NCBI RefSeq assembly: GCF_025999095.1
Contig: NZ_AP024678.1
Location: forward strand, 2,387,527 to 2,451,526
Direction: 5' to 3'
DNA: 64,000 nucleotides
Origin: Thermosynechococcus sp.
GTDB lineage: Bacteria > Cyanobacteriota > Cyanobacteriia > Thermosynechococcales > Thermosynechococcaceae
Position 1 is the stretch's first letter, and the number at the start of each line of letters is the position of its first letter. The notes below the pieces were generated by a model that was not told where the DNA came from, made no database searches, and saw nothing but the letters and a program-made list of their open reading frames with translations. Below are positions 45,842 through 53,196 of this stretch, piece after piece. The position numbers were made by a program, and so were the translations under genes.

Positions 45842-46177
45842 TTAGCGAACATTATAGAAACTCAGTAGAAAAAGAACAGCAAGGGCAAGACCACCAAAAA
45901 TGAGGATATTTTTTTGGCCAGGGGTGAGGCGATTCACACCCAAGCCGTAGTTCAGATTCTCCTTGAAGCCCGAGGGGGATCCCACAGGTCCAATGTTGCT
46001 AAATTGCTTTTTTGGGGCACTGCACACTGGGCACCGCCAGTTCACGGGGAGATCAGCAAAGGCTGTGCCGGGCGGAATCGAGCGATTCTCGTCTCCCTTT
46101 GCTGGTTCATAGATGTAGCCGCAGGCACGGCACTCAAACCGATCTAAGGGCGCAACATCAGGAGTTTCGGCGGTCAT
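45842..46177 (-). CDS. rubA: Membrane-anchored rubredoxin RubA
   Basis: 111 residues. The rubredoxin domain carries CRACGYIYEP and CPVCSAPKKQF (four Cys iron ligands). After a linker, a single C-terminal transmembrane helix (NILIFGGLALAVLFLLSF) anchors it to the thylakoid. RubA is needed early in assembly of photosystem II. It is upstream of ycf48, forming a two-gene PSII-assembly unit; the psbEFLJ genes that often follow are not here. Confidence 0.94.
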   Translation of the reverse strand: MTAETPDVAPLDRFECRACGYIYEPAKGDENRSIPPGTAFADLPVNWRCPVCSAPKKQFSNIGPVGSPSGFKENLNYGLGVNRLTPGQKNILIFGGLALAVLFLLSFYNVR

Positions 46178-46523
46178 ACCTCAGAAATTTTTAAGATTTG
46201 CGACATACATCTTAATACTACGGGATTTAGGGGCGTTTCTTGTGGGGAGGACAGGGAAGTTTTCAGGGCAATACTGCGAGACTTTAAGACATATAACGAA
46301 AGATCAAACCTTTGCAACATAAATATAAAGAAAAGATTAGGAAAGGTGCCCCTGTCAAGGAGGGATGCCATGATAGGGGTGTTCAATTGAGGTCAGCCCA
46401 TATAGACCTTAACCTTAAATCTGCTTTAATATTCCGTAGAATGCCGGCTTCCATATAACCAAAGGAGGCTGGCATTTTACTTTTGGCGGTAAAATGAGGG
46501 CTTGCGCTTTCCACTAATCCCCT
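46178..46523. other. Intergenic region rubA / sfsA with two hairpins
   Basis: 346 nt between divergent genes. Positions 46349-46379 can pair CCCCTGTCA with TGATAGGGG, with a ribosome-binding-site-like AGGAGGG in the loop. Positions 46440-46476 form a strong stem (AATGCC...TCC with GGA...GGCATT) followed on the plus strand by TTTACTTTT. No protein gene seen. A small RNA on the plus strand is possible. Confidence 0.4.
46440..46485 (+). terminator. Orphan terminator-like hairpin before sfsA
   Basis: A stem of about 13 pairs including two G-T wobbles (arms 46440-46452 and 46464-46476, loop ATATAACCAAA) is followed by TTTACTTTT. It has terminator form in the plus direction, but no plus-strand gene lies upstream since rubA runs away from it. 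It may end a small RNA or act as an attenuator for sfsA. Confidence 0.45.
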
Positions 46524-47249
46524 GTGACTCCCACATTCTGTTGGCACTATCCACCGCTCCAAGAAGGAATTCTCTGTCGGCGCTATCGGCGATTTTTTGC
46601 TGAGATTGAGTTGACCTCTGGCGATCGCATTACAGCCCACTGCCCAAATACAGGCCCAATGACAGGGATTTGCCAAGTAGGTGCCCCCGTTCAAGTCTCC
46701 TACCATGCGGACCCCAAGCGCAAGCTGGCCTATACGTGGGAAATGATTTTTGTTGACGGTACTTGGGTAGGGGTGAATACCAGTCTGCCCAATCGGGTCA
46801 TCGCTTCGGCATTGGCGGCAGGCATCCTACCGGAACTGGCTGGCTACGGTACGCAGCAGCGAGAGGTGGCCTATGGTCAAGAGCGCAGCCGCATTGACTT
46901 TTATTTAACGGATCATCCTCAACAGCCCTCCGCCTATGTTGAGGTGAAAAATACCACTTGGGCGCAGGGGGGCTTAGCGCTGTTCCCTGATACGGTAACC
47001 ACCCGAGGTCAAAAGCACTTGCGGGAACTGCAATGGCTGCGGCAAACCCAGCCGGAGGCCCGTGTCTGTATGCTTTACTTCATTAATCGCGGCGATTGCG
47101 ATCGCTTTGCGCCCGGCGACAGTGCCGATCCCACCTATGGACAACTCTTGCGCGCTGCCTACAACGAAGGGGTAGAAATTTTGCCCTACCGCTTTGCCAT
47201 TGAGCCAAGGGGTATTCAGTTCTTGGGAGTTGCCAAGCTGGTGCTCTAG
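46524..47249 (+). CDS. sfsA: SfsA-family DNA-binding/nuclease-fold protein
   Basis: 241 residues. SfsA signatures are clear: GILCRRYRRFFAEIEL, TAHCPNTGPMTGI (the CPNTG loop), a PD-(D/E)xK-like YVEVKNTTW and FPDTVTTRGQKHL. E. coli SfsA was described as a sugar fermentation stimulator; later work places the family near restriction-endonuclease-like folds. Its role in cyanobacteria is unknown. The stop overlaps the convergent VOC gene stop by 4 nt (CTAG). Confidence 0.92.
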   Translation: MTPTFCWHYPPLQEGILCRRYRRFFAEIELTSGDRITAHCPNTGPMTGICQVGAPVQVSYHADPKRKLAYTWEMIFVDGTWVGVNTSLPNRVIASALAAGILPELAGYGTQQREVAYGQERSRIDFYLTDHPQQPSAYVEVKNTTWAQGGLALFPDTVTTRGQKHLRELQWLRQTQPEARVCMLYFINRGDCDRFAPGDSADPTYGQLLRAAYNEGVEILPYRFAIEPRGIQFLGVAKLVL

Positions 47250-47599
47250 GACATTTGGCTAAGTTCAATCAAATTGCCATCGGGATCTGCGACAAAGATT
47301 GCAGCTCGTCCTGAGGCACTGCGCTGGCAGGGGATTTGGGCTGCCACTAGGCGTTGTTCGAGACTGGCTAAATCAGTTACACCAAGGGCAAAGTGGGGGT
47401 TACGTCCCCACCGTTGATCTTGACAGGTATCTACCACCTTCTGCGCTTGGATTAGATGAATTTGCACGGCACCGATTTGATACCAGCGGCCGGGAAATTT
47501 CAGGGGGCGATCGACGGGGGTAAGACCCAGCAACCCTTCATAGAAGGCAGCCGCTCGCTCTAGATCCGTGACGTTAATGGCAACGTGGAGAAAAACCAT
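47246..47599 (-). CDS. Glyoxalase/VOC-superfamily protein
   Basis: 117 residues, one VOC module: FLHVAINVTDLERAAAFYEGLLGL at the start (His metal ligand), IHLIQAQ, HFALGVTDL and the terminal FVADPDGNLIELSQ (Glu ligand). The metal ligands fit glyoxalase I-like or dioxygenase-like enzymes; substrate unknown. The start overlaps the cpcS stop (TGATG), so it is translationally coupled to a chromophore lyase gene. Confidence 0.87.
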   Translation of the reverse strand: MVFLHVAINVTDLERAAAFYEGLLGLTPVDRPLKFPGRWYQIGAVQIHLIQAQKVVDTCQDQRWGRNPHFALGVTDLASLEQRLVAAQIPCQRSASGRAAIFVADPDGNLIELSQMS

Positions 47600-48135
47600 C
47601 AGGAGTTGGCGGGTTGCGTCACCCCTAAGCGAATTTCCGAGCAGAAGGAAGCCATACTAAAACCACCAAAGCGCTTGAGAATACTGGTGCGCAGACGTAA
47701 ATTGGGGCTGGCAAACCAGAGGCGCTCTTCGGAATACATGGTTTCGTATTCGGTAATCAATGTCAGGGCACCATCACTGCCCATACTGAAGCGACCCGCA
47801 ACGGGTGCTTTTTCGGCATAGCCCATTTCCCGCAGGAGCTTGCCTTCCATCCGCGACCCCTGATCCATGATGGGGACTAATACTGTTGAGCCTTCGTGCT
47901 TCTCGCTATCCCATTCCATTGTGCCGTCCCAGCTAACCCGTGCGCCGCACACTGCCCAAGCGGGATCCATGTCATATTGCTGACACAGGGCAATTACCGC
48001 AGGATCATCGACGGACAGTAATTCAATGGTTAACTGAGACTTGCCTGACTCAGTTTGCTTAAAAGCCAAGTGATGACTCGTACGTTGGGAAAACCAGCGG
48101 CCAGCACTTTGGGCAAAAAAATCGCGGATGTCCAT
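47599..48135 (-). CDS. cpcS: Phycobiliprotein chromophore lyase CpcS type
   Basis: Attaches phycocyanobilin to the Cys84-type site of phycobiliprotein subunits. 178 residues from the ATG at 48135 ([22 protein letters not shown], an N-terminal block typical of CpcS-III); an ATG four codons upstream also fits. The calycin-fold pattern with [20 protein letters not shown] and [26 protein letters not shown] is family-specific. A lyase of this group from Thermosynechococcus has a known structure. VOC gene coupled downstream. Confidence 0.92.
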   Translation of the reverse strand: MDIRDFFAQSAGRWFSQRTSHHLAFKQTESGKSQLTIELLSVDDPAVIALCQQYDMDPAWAVCGARVSWDGTMEWDSEKHEGSTVLVPIMDQGSRMEGKLLREMGYAEKAPVAGRFSMGSDGALTLITEYETMYSEERLWFASPNLRLRTSILKRFGGFSMASFCSEIRLGVTQPANS

Positions 48136-48253
48136 ACCTATGCACACTGCTAATGGAGACAGAATCGGTATTTTTTAGTCTTTTTTTAGGGTACACCGTC
48201 TCTTCGATTGCTTCCAAACGATCGCCCCCAGGAAAGGGCACTCAAAAATCAAA

Positions 48254-48271
48254 AATGTAACAATATGTAAA
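48254..48271 (+). promoter_or_regulatory. HLR1 box (RpaB site) upstream of the DUF2605 gene
   Basis: The plus strand reads AATGTAAC-AA-TATGTAAA, which is the reverse complement of an HLR1 box with no mismatch. It lies 48-65 nt before the ATG at 48319; TAAGAT at 48285-48290 is a candidate -10 just downstream. The divergent cpcS start is about 120 nt away, so the site could also affect it. RpaB is the known binder of this motif in cyanobacteria. Confidence 0.65.
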
Positions 48272-48318
48272 CGAGTTTAAGGTTTAAGATAGAAGTTAGG
48301 TTGCCCTCATCAATCCCT

Positions 48319-48642
48319 ATGCTGCACTCAAATTTACCTGAGCCTCAACTACTTAAGGTCTTACTGGAGCCGCTACTTGAAGATTTTCAGTACTGGTTCA
48401 CGCGATCGCGATCGCTGTTGCAGACAGAAGTCATTCCCTTTTTGAACGTGGCGGAACAGCAGGCACTCCTTGAACAGGTGGAGACGGCCCTCAACGATGT
48501 AATTGCCACCCAAAGCCTCTTTCGGGCAACGGACGGCCAAGTGGGGGTTGATACACAGGTATTAATGCAGTGGCATACACTCTTGATGGAGTGCTGGCAG
48601 GTTGCCCACCACTATCGCTTATCCAAATCTTGTGACGCTTAA
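48319..48642 (+). CDS. DUF2605 family protein
   Basis: 107 residues from the ATG at 48319 (MLHSNLPEPQLL); a TTG at 48301 is in frame but less likely. All-helical, soluble, with LLEPLLEDFQYWFTRSRSLL and the C-terminal MQWHTLLMECWQVAHHYR. DUF2605 is restricted to cyanobacteria and is of unknown function. It is paired with DUF2973 downstream (36 nt) and has a perfect HLR1 box upstream. Confidence 0.8.
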   Translation: MLHSNLPEPQLLKVLLEPLLEDFQYWFTRSRSLLQTEVIPFLNVAEQQALLEQVETALNDVIATQSLFRATDGQVGVDTQVLMQWHTLLMECWQVAHHYRLSKSCDA

Positions 48643-48678
48643 ACCATTCTCAGTGCTTGGCTCGGAGGTGCTCTCTTC

Positions 48679-48960
48679 ATGTTGCAGTTGATCTACATTG
48701 TTGCCTTTACGGTCTTGGCCCTACTGGCCATGGCGAATTTGATTCGCAGTTTATTGACCCTCGGCATTGAATCGCAAGGGCAATTGTCACCGCAACGGGT
48801 GACCCATCCAGAACTTTTAGATAGTGATGGCCATGTGATTGACGAACCCCTGTTGGTAATGCGCTCTTTGAGCGTCGAAGATGCCCGTGCTCAACTGGAT
48901 GCGATCTATCGCGCATCCCCCAGCTACGGTGACGACTCCTGTGGAGAAACTCAAGCCTAA
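48679..48960 (+). CDS. DUF2973 family membrane protein
   Basis: 93 residues. One N-terminal transmembrane segment (LIYIVAFTVLALLAMANLI), then a hydrophilic part with HPELLDSDGHVIDEPLLVMRSLSVEDARAQLDAIY, which marks DUF2973. Unknown function. The DUF2605-DUF2973 pair is probably one unit in which a soluble helical protein works with a small membrane anchor; this is inferred from adjacency. A short palindrome (GCCTAAA/TTTAGGC) overlaps its stop. Confidence 0.8.
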   Translation: MLQLIYIVAFTVLALLAMANLIRSLLTLGIESQGQLSPQRVTHPELLDSDGHVIDEPLLVMRSLSVEDARAQLDAIYRASPSYGDDSCGETQA

Positions 48961-49138
48961 ATTTTTAGGCCCCATAGGCCGTTCCTGAACTGCTGGCTTC
49001 AGGGGGATGCAAGCGCGGTGACCGCCTGTGGCGCTTTTAGCGACTGGATGGGGGCTAGACCGCCGATCTCCAGCACCTTTAGCAACTACTCCAAGAAACA
49101 TTGGCAACTGCCCCCTTGCAATTGCGCCAAAGGGAGAG

Positions 49139-51424
49139 CTAGATCAAACTATCGTTTTGCGGAGCATTTGCCTTTAGGGAGCCATCGGCCTGCCAGCGTA
49201 CTTCCCCCACTTCGCCAACGACAAAATAGGGAATGTGTTGCTGCTTTAGGTAGCCGGCGATCGCCGGATCAAGGGTAGGGCGACTAAGAATGACACTGCG
49301 TGGTTTGACAATTTCAAAGAGGCGTGGTGTTAATTTGCGCCCCCACCACCAGAGAACCTGGGGCGGTTCTATGGGCGTCACGGCCAGCCAATCGGTTTGG
49401 GCGGCATCCCGGCTCGGATCGGTCACAAAGAGCCATTGAGTGTTGCCCAGCTCCAAGGTCAAGATGGCTGGATCCGCTCGCAGGACAGTAATTTTCACCT
49501 GCCCCAGTTGAACCGGTTGCCGCAGGGGTAGGGATTCATGGGGGACTTTGAGGGTGCTCAACATTTCTCGGTAGGCAGGATCACTCTCGGCCGTTGGCAC
49601 ATCCGTCAATTGGCGAATTGGCGTCATCCAATGAATATCGGCCCAACCCCGTTGTTGGCGGTACCGGCGATCGCTAGCCACCGCCCAATCAATGCGATTA
49701 ATGCCCTCTTGAGCCAAGAAAGCCGTTAACCCTTCGGGATCCCCCCCATTAATTACCACGGTTCCCGCCGGTTGCTGAATTACTAGTGTGGGCACCTGTG
49801 TATTGGCGAGAACGGTGGCTTGAAAGAGGGTGTTTTGGCGGAGAATAAAGGGCACTAGGACAAGGCTGACGCCCAGTGTAAACACCAAAAACCAGCGCCG
49901 CCGCCAAGGGGGACTTAACCACACCAGCACCATCAGAGCATAGAGGACAACAACCTGTAGCCAACCCAAGCTGCCCAGGGCAATCATTGCCCCCGGCCAT
50001 CGGCCAATGGTTTCAATCAGCCACAGCAGCAAGGCGGTGGGGGAGTAGAGAAGCCAAGCTAGAGCGGATCCTAGGGGGGGAAGGATGAGGCCAACCATTG
50101 CACTGATAAACCCCCCAACCGTCAAGAAAATGAGAAGAGGATTGGCAAGGACATTGGCCGGCAGACCATAGACTGGGAAAGTGCCAAAGATGGCGAGGGA
50201 CAGGGGAAGTACCCAGAGGCTGGCTGCTACAGACACAGCAACGACGTTGCGCAGGAAGGTCGGCAGCCAATCGAGGCGATCGCTGATGGGTTGGGCACTG
50301 ACAATTAAGCCCAAGGTGGCGAGGAAGCTCAATTGAAAGCCAATGTCCTCAATCCAAAGGGGGTTGTAGATCAGCATGGCAGTGGCGATCGCCAGCAGGA
50401 TCACAAGGGGCTGCCCCTTTTGGCCATCCACTAAAGCCACTAACCCCGCTAAGCCCATGAGCACAGCGCGCATTGCTGAGGGGGCAAATCCAGTCAAAAA
50501 AGCAAAGAACACCAAGACACCAGCCCCCAGACCATAGCGCCACCGGTGCGGCAGAGGGCGGGTTGCCGTTAGGACAACCGCCAAAAGAATTGCTGTGTGA
50601 AACCCTGAGGCCGCCAGCGCATGGGAAAGCCCCACGCGCCGAAAACTGTCGCGCACCTCAAAGGGAATCGCCACCGCACGGTTCCCCAGCACCATGGCCG
50701 CGACCACCGCCCCATAGCGATCGCCCAATCCTTGGGTATGGACTTGGAGAATTCGCTGCCGCAGGGCCCACAACCCCCAGGGTGATCCCTGATCCAAAAT
50801 CGTGACCTTATGGCCCGCTAAGCCCGCAAAGGTATGCTGCAACTGAAGCTGCCGCCGAAAGTTAAAGGCACGAAAAAACTGACTACCCCCACTGCGGGGA
50901 AGATAGAGCCGTCCCACAAGCCGAATCCGTTGGCTGGGATGCAGCTTTGCCCCTTGCTGCGCTGGCAGGGTTACATAGAGGCGGCCACTCGCCCTCCCCT
51001 GCAGGACCCCACGTTGGGCAGGGTCCTGACTGAGATTTTGATAGCGCTCCACCCCTAGGAAAAAGCGTAGGCGCCCAGCACGATTGGGCAGGGGTGTGGT
51101 TTCAACACGACCCTCAACGAGCACCGTTGGCGGTAGATGCAGTGCCTCAAGACGCGGCACCAAACTGCTGAGGTCATTCACCCCTGGCTGGGGGGTGCGC
51201 AGCCATACATAGAGCGTTGCCAAGAGGGCAACCACGGTGGCGATCGCAAAACTTTGACTCGCAGGCAGTCGCAGCCAAACCTTTCCACCGCGACGACGGC
51301 CCCCATAGAGCATTCCCCCTAGTACCAAGACCCCCAGCCACCCCCACGGAAAGAGACTGAAAATACACCCCGTAACAAAGGCGATCGCCCAGAGAATCCC
51401 ATCCGCCTTGGTAATGTTGAACAT
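49139..51424 (-). CDS. comEC: ComEC/Rec2 DNA-uptake channel protein
   Basis: 761 residues. An N-terminal membrane pair and OB-like domain (about 1-210), the Competence domain with many membrane helices (about 230-510, including RVGLSHALAASGFHTAILLAV), then a C-terminal beta-lactamase-like domain. The lactamase metal motif HxHxDH is absent: where it is expected the sequence reads INRIDWAVASDRRY. The channel part is complete, supporting natural transformation competence; the nuclease role of the C-terminus is doubtful here. Confidence 0.9.
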   Translation of the reverse strand: MFNITKADGILWAIAFVTGCIFSLFPWGWLGVLVLGGMLYGGRRRGGKVWLRLPASQSFAIATVVALLATLYVWLRTPQPGVNDLSSLVPRLEALHLPPTVLVEGRVETTPLPNRAGRLRFFLGVERYQNLSQDPAQRGVLQGRASGRLYVTLPAQQGAKLHPSQRIRLVGRLYLPRSGGSQFFRAFNFRRQLQLQHTFAGLAGHKVTILDQGSPWGLWALRQRILQVHTQGLGDRYGAVVAAMVLGNRAVAIPFEVRDSFRRVGLSHALAASGFHTAILLAVVLTATRPLPHRWRYGLGAGVLVFFAFLTGFAPSAMRAVLMGLAGLVALVDGQKGQPLVILLAIATAMLIYNPLWIEDIGFQLSFLATLGLIVSAQPISDRLDWLPTFLRNVVAVSVAASLWVLPLSLAIFGTFPVYGLPANVLANPLLIFLTVGGFISAMVGLILPPLGSALAWLLYSPTALLLWLIETIGRWPGAMIALGSLGWLQVVVLYALMVLVWLSPPWRRRWFLVFTLGVSLVLVPFILRQNTLFQATVLANTQVPTLVIQQPAGTVVINGGDPEGLTAFLAQEGINRIDWAVASDRRYRQQRGWADIHWMTPIRQLTDVPTAESDPAYREMLSTLKVPHESLPLRQPVQLGQVKITVLRADPAILTLELGNTQWLFVTDPSRDAAQTDWLAVTPIEPPQVLWWWGRKLTPRLFEIVKPRSVILSRPTLDPAIAGYLKQQHIPYFVVGEVGEVRWQADGSLKANAPQNDSLI

Positions 51425-51458
51425 AGCCTTGTCGGGGTTGGCGTCCAGTGGAAGTACT

Positions 51459-51494
51459 TAGGAGAAACTCTAAGACTAGGAGAAACTCTAAGAC
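51459..51494. repeat. Perfect tandem 18-bp repeat upstream of comEC
   Basis: TAGGAGAAACTCTAAGAC occurs twice in direct succession (51459-51476 and 51477-51494). Each unit is itself close to an inverted repeat (CTTAG-GAG...CTCTAAG). Further CTTTAAGAA-type copies follow at 51503-51530. It lies 35-70 nt before the comEC start on the minus strand, so it may be an operator or a leader hairpin pair. Confidence 0.7.
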
Positions 51495-51562
51495 GGCACC
51501 CTACTTTAAGAACCTTTAAGAAACTTTAGGGACGGAGTTTTAGAGCCAATTCACACCTTAGC

Positions 51563-51853
51563 CTATGTCATGCCGACACTAAGGGGCACCCGCGTCTTTT
51601 TTTCGGCCTCAATGGTCACCTCTTCAGGACGGCAGCGCACCACACTAACCTCAAGTCCCTCTGCTCCCTCAGCCTTCAGGTCCTCAATGTAGCCATCCTT
51701 TTCTTTTTCGGCCTCCATGGATGTCAGAAAAGGGCCAAAGTAGTACGTGCAGGGGGGGGTCTTTGTCTCTATTTTGACCCACCATGCCAGACCGATTCCA
51801 TTGAGGAGATCGGCGAGCCAGCTTGTAAAACCTGTATTATTATCGCTAAGCAT
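51563..51853 (-). CDS. DUF1816 domain protein
   Basis: 96 residues from the ATG at 51853 (MLSDNNTGF); ATG at 51880 also in frame. The DUF1816 core is WWVKIETKTPPCTYYFGPF followed by EAEKEKDGYIEDLKAEGA, with a basic C-terminus (EEVTIEAEKKTRVPL). The family is cyanobacterial, sometimes linked to phycobilisome or CpcD-type contexts, with no fixed function. A partial HLR1-like element (51980-51997, two mismatches) lies upstream. Confidence 0.78.
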   Translation of the reverse strand: MLSDNNTGFTSWLADLLNGIGLAWWVKIETKTPPCTYYFGPFLTSMEAEKEKDGYIEDLKAEGAEGLEVSVVRCRPEEVTIEAEKKTRVPLSVGMT

Positions 51854-52046
51854 TGACAGTATTCCTCCCAGACTTGCCAAATTGCCCCAACCAATCCATA
51901 CATCTCTTGGTTTACTCTCTATTTGTGTATAACTGATCCCCCCCTAAATGTGTATGGCGAAAATTCCAAACCATCAATTGTCACATTTATTTACATCAAA
52001 ACTCCCCAGGAAGACAAGATCGACAAGCATCGACAAGATCACCGAT

Positions 52047-52733
52047 TCAACCCTGACGCTGCAGGTAAACGCAGTGCCGTTGGGCATGACTCAAGGGAGT
52101 AGTAAATCCTTGAATGTCTAGTTGTCGAGTGCGGTATCGCGGCAAGAGAGTCTCTAGATGTTGAGTATCCTCGTCGCTCCACTGGCCTCGGTACAGGACT
52201 AAGATGCCCCCCGAGCGCAACAGGGGCAAGCCGTAGGCACAACAACGAGCAACATCACCGACGGCTCGAATCAAGGCCAAATCATAACGGCGCCCATGGG
52301 ACTCTGCCCGTCCCCATTCTGGGTAAATGTTGGCCAAACCAATCGCTGAACCCAGAGAGTGCAAAAATTTGACTTTCTTTTGGGTTGCTTCAAGGAGCGT
52401 TACTGACCAGTCTGGGCGGGCGATCGCCACCGGTACCCCCGGAAAACCACCGCCACTGCCAATATCAATGACCTGTTGAATCTTGGTTCCCCACAACGTT
52501 TCCCCAGTGGGCTGAAGCCACGGCAAAATGCCCCGCAACGAATCCCAGAGGTGCTTCTCCCAGAAATCAGGGGCTGCCGTAATCCGCGTCAGGTTCATCC
52601 CTTGGTTGGCTGCAAGGATAGCCCCATAGAACCGTTGAAACTGTTCCTGCTGTTGGGGTGTGGGTTGCCACTGGAGTGTCTCCTGCCAAGGGAATTGCTC
52701 AAGCAATAACGTGCTAGGATTCGTTATCACCAC
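52047..52733 (-). CDS. rsmG: 16S rRNA (guanine-527-N7) methyltransferase RsmG
   Basis: 228 residues. Rossmann-like methyltransferase with the SAM loop VIDIGSGGGFPGVPVAIA, then VTLLEATQKKVKFLHSL, and RAVGDVARCC; LTRITAAPDFWEKHLWDSL near the N-terminus is characteristic. It methylates G527 of 16S rRNA. The 5' end overlaps the preceding gene by 20 nt (translational coupling likely). Confidence 0.94.
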   Translation of the reverse strand: MVITNPSTLLLEQFPWQETLQWQPTPQQQEQFQRFYGAILAANQGMNLTRITAAPDFWEKHLWDSLRGILPWLQPTGETLWGTKIQQVIDIGSGGGFPGVPVAIARPDWSVTLLEATQKKVKFLHSLGSAIGLANIYPEWGRAESHGRRYDLALIRAVGDVARCCAYGLPLLRSGGILVLYRGQWSDEDTQHLETLLPRYRTRQLDIQGFTTPLSHAQRHCVYLQRQG

Positions 52734-53019
52734 TGGGCAGCTCTCTCTTTGCGGTTAGCACCTCCCATGCGGCTTTGAGGCGCTCCTCAAAATCCTTGAC
52801 ATGGCTAGAGACGGTATCAGCATTCGACTTCAGCTCTGCGATCGCCGTTTCAAGGGCTTTTTGGACATCCGCGGGCAGGGCTTTGAGTTGGGCAGTGGCA
52901 AACCGTTGCAGAGCCGCAAGGAGGGCTTTTGCCGCTTCGGTCACTTCCTCTGGACTGACGGCTTCTGTTTCAGGTTCGGGAGTTGGAGACTCTGGTGGCG
53001 AAACTTGTTCTTCAGACAT
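52714..53019 (-). CDS. Small acidic helical protein, unknown
   Basis: 101 residues from the ATG at 53019 (MSEEQVSPP); an ATG at 53043 is less likely. A Pro/Glu-rich disordered N-terminus (about 1-30) is followed by a long amphipathic helical part (AAKALLAALQRFATAQLKALPADVQ and a coiled-coil-like C-terminus). It resembles small cyanobacterial helical proteins but I do not recognise a family. It overlaps rsmG by 20 nt. Confidence 0.7.
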   Translation of the reverse strand: MSEEQVSPPESPTPEPETEAVSPEEVTEAAKALLAALQRFATAQLKALPADVQKALETAIAELKSNADTVSSHVKDFEERLKAAWEVLTAKRELPSGDNES

Positions 53020-53196
53020 AGGGCAATGCTCCCAAGTTAGCACTCAACAAGCTTAGCAATTATCTTGCCCACCCTAGAAAAGGGCTGTACTTCTACCTTA
53101 GCAAATGGCTTTTTTGATGTTCAGAGCCTAAGTCCCTAAAGATCAAAGAGCAACCCCGCCCCATTGGGCAGGGAAGATATCGAAGATATCGAAGTA

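Noticed and set aside
46383-46706. 107-codon minus-strand open frame over the sfsA start
   Set aside because: It overlaps the well-supported sfsA gene and has no protein-like character or ribosome binding site.
51980-51997. HLR1-like element upstream of the DUF1816 gene
   Set aside because: Right spacing but two mismatches (GTCACATT-TA-TTTACATC); too weak to list as a site.
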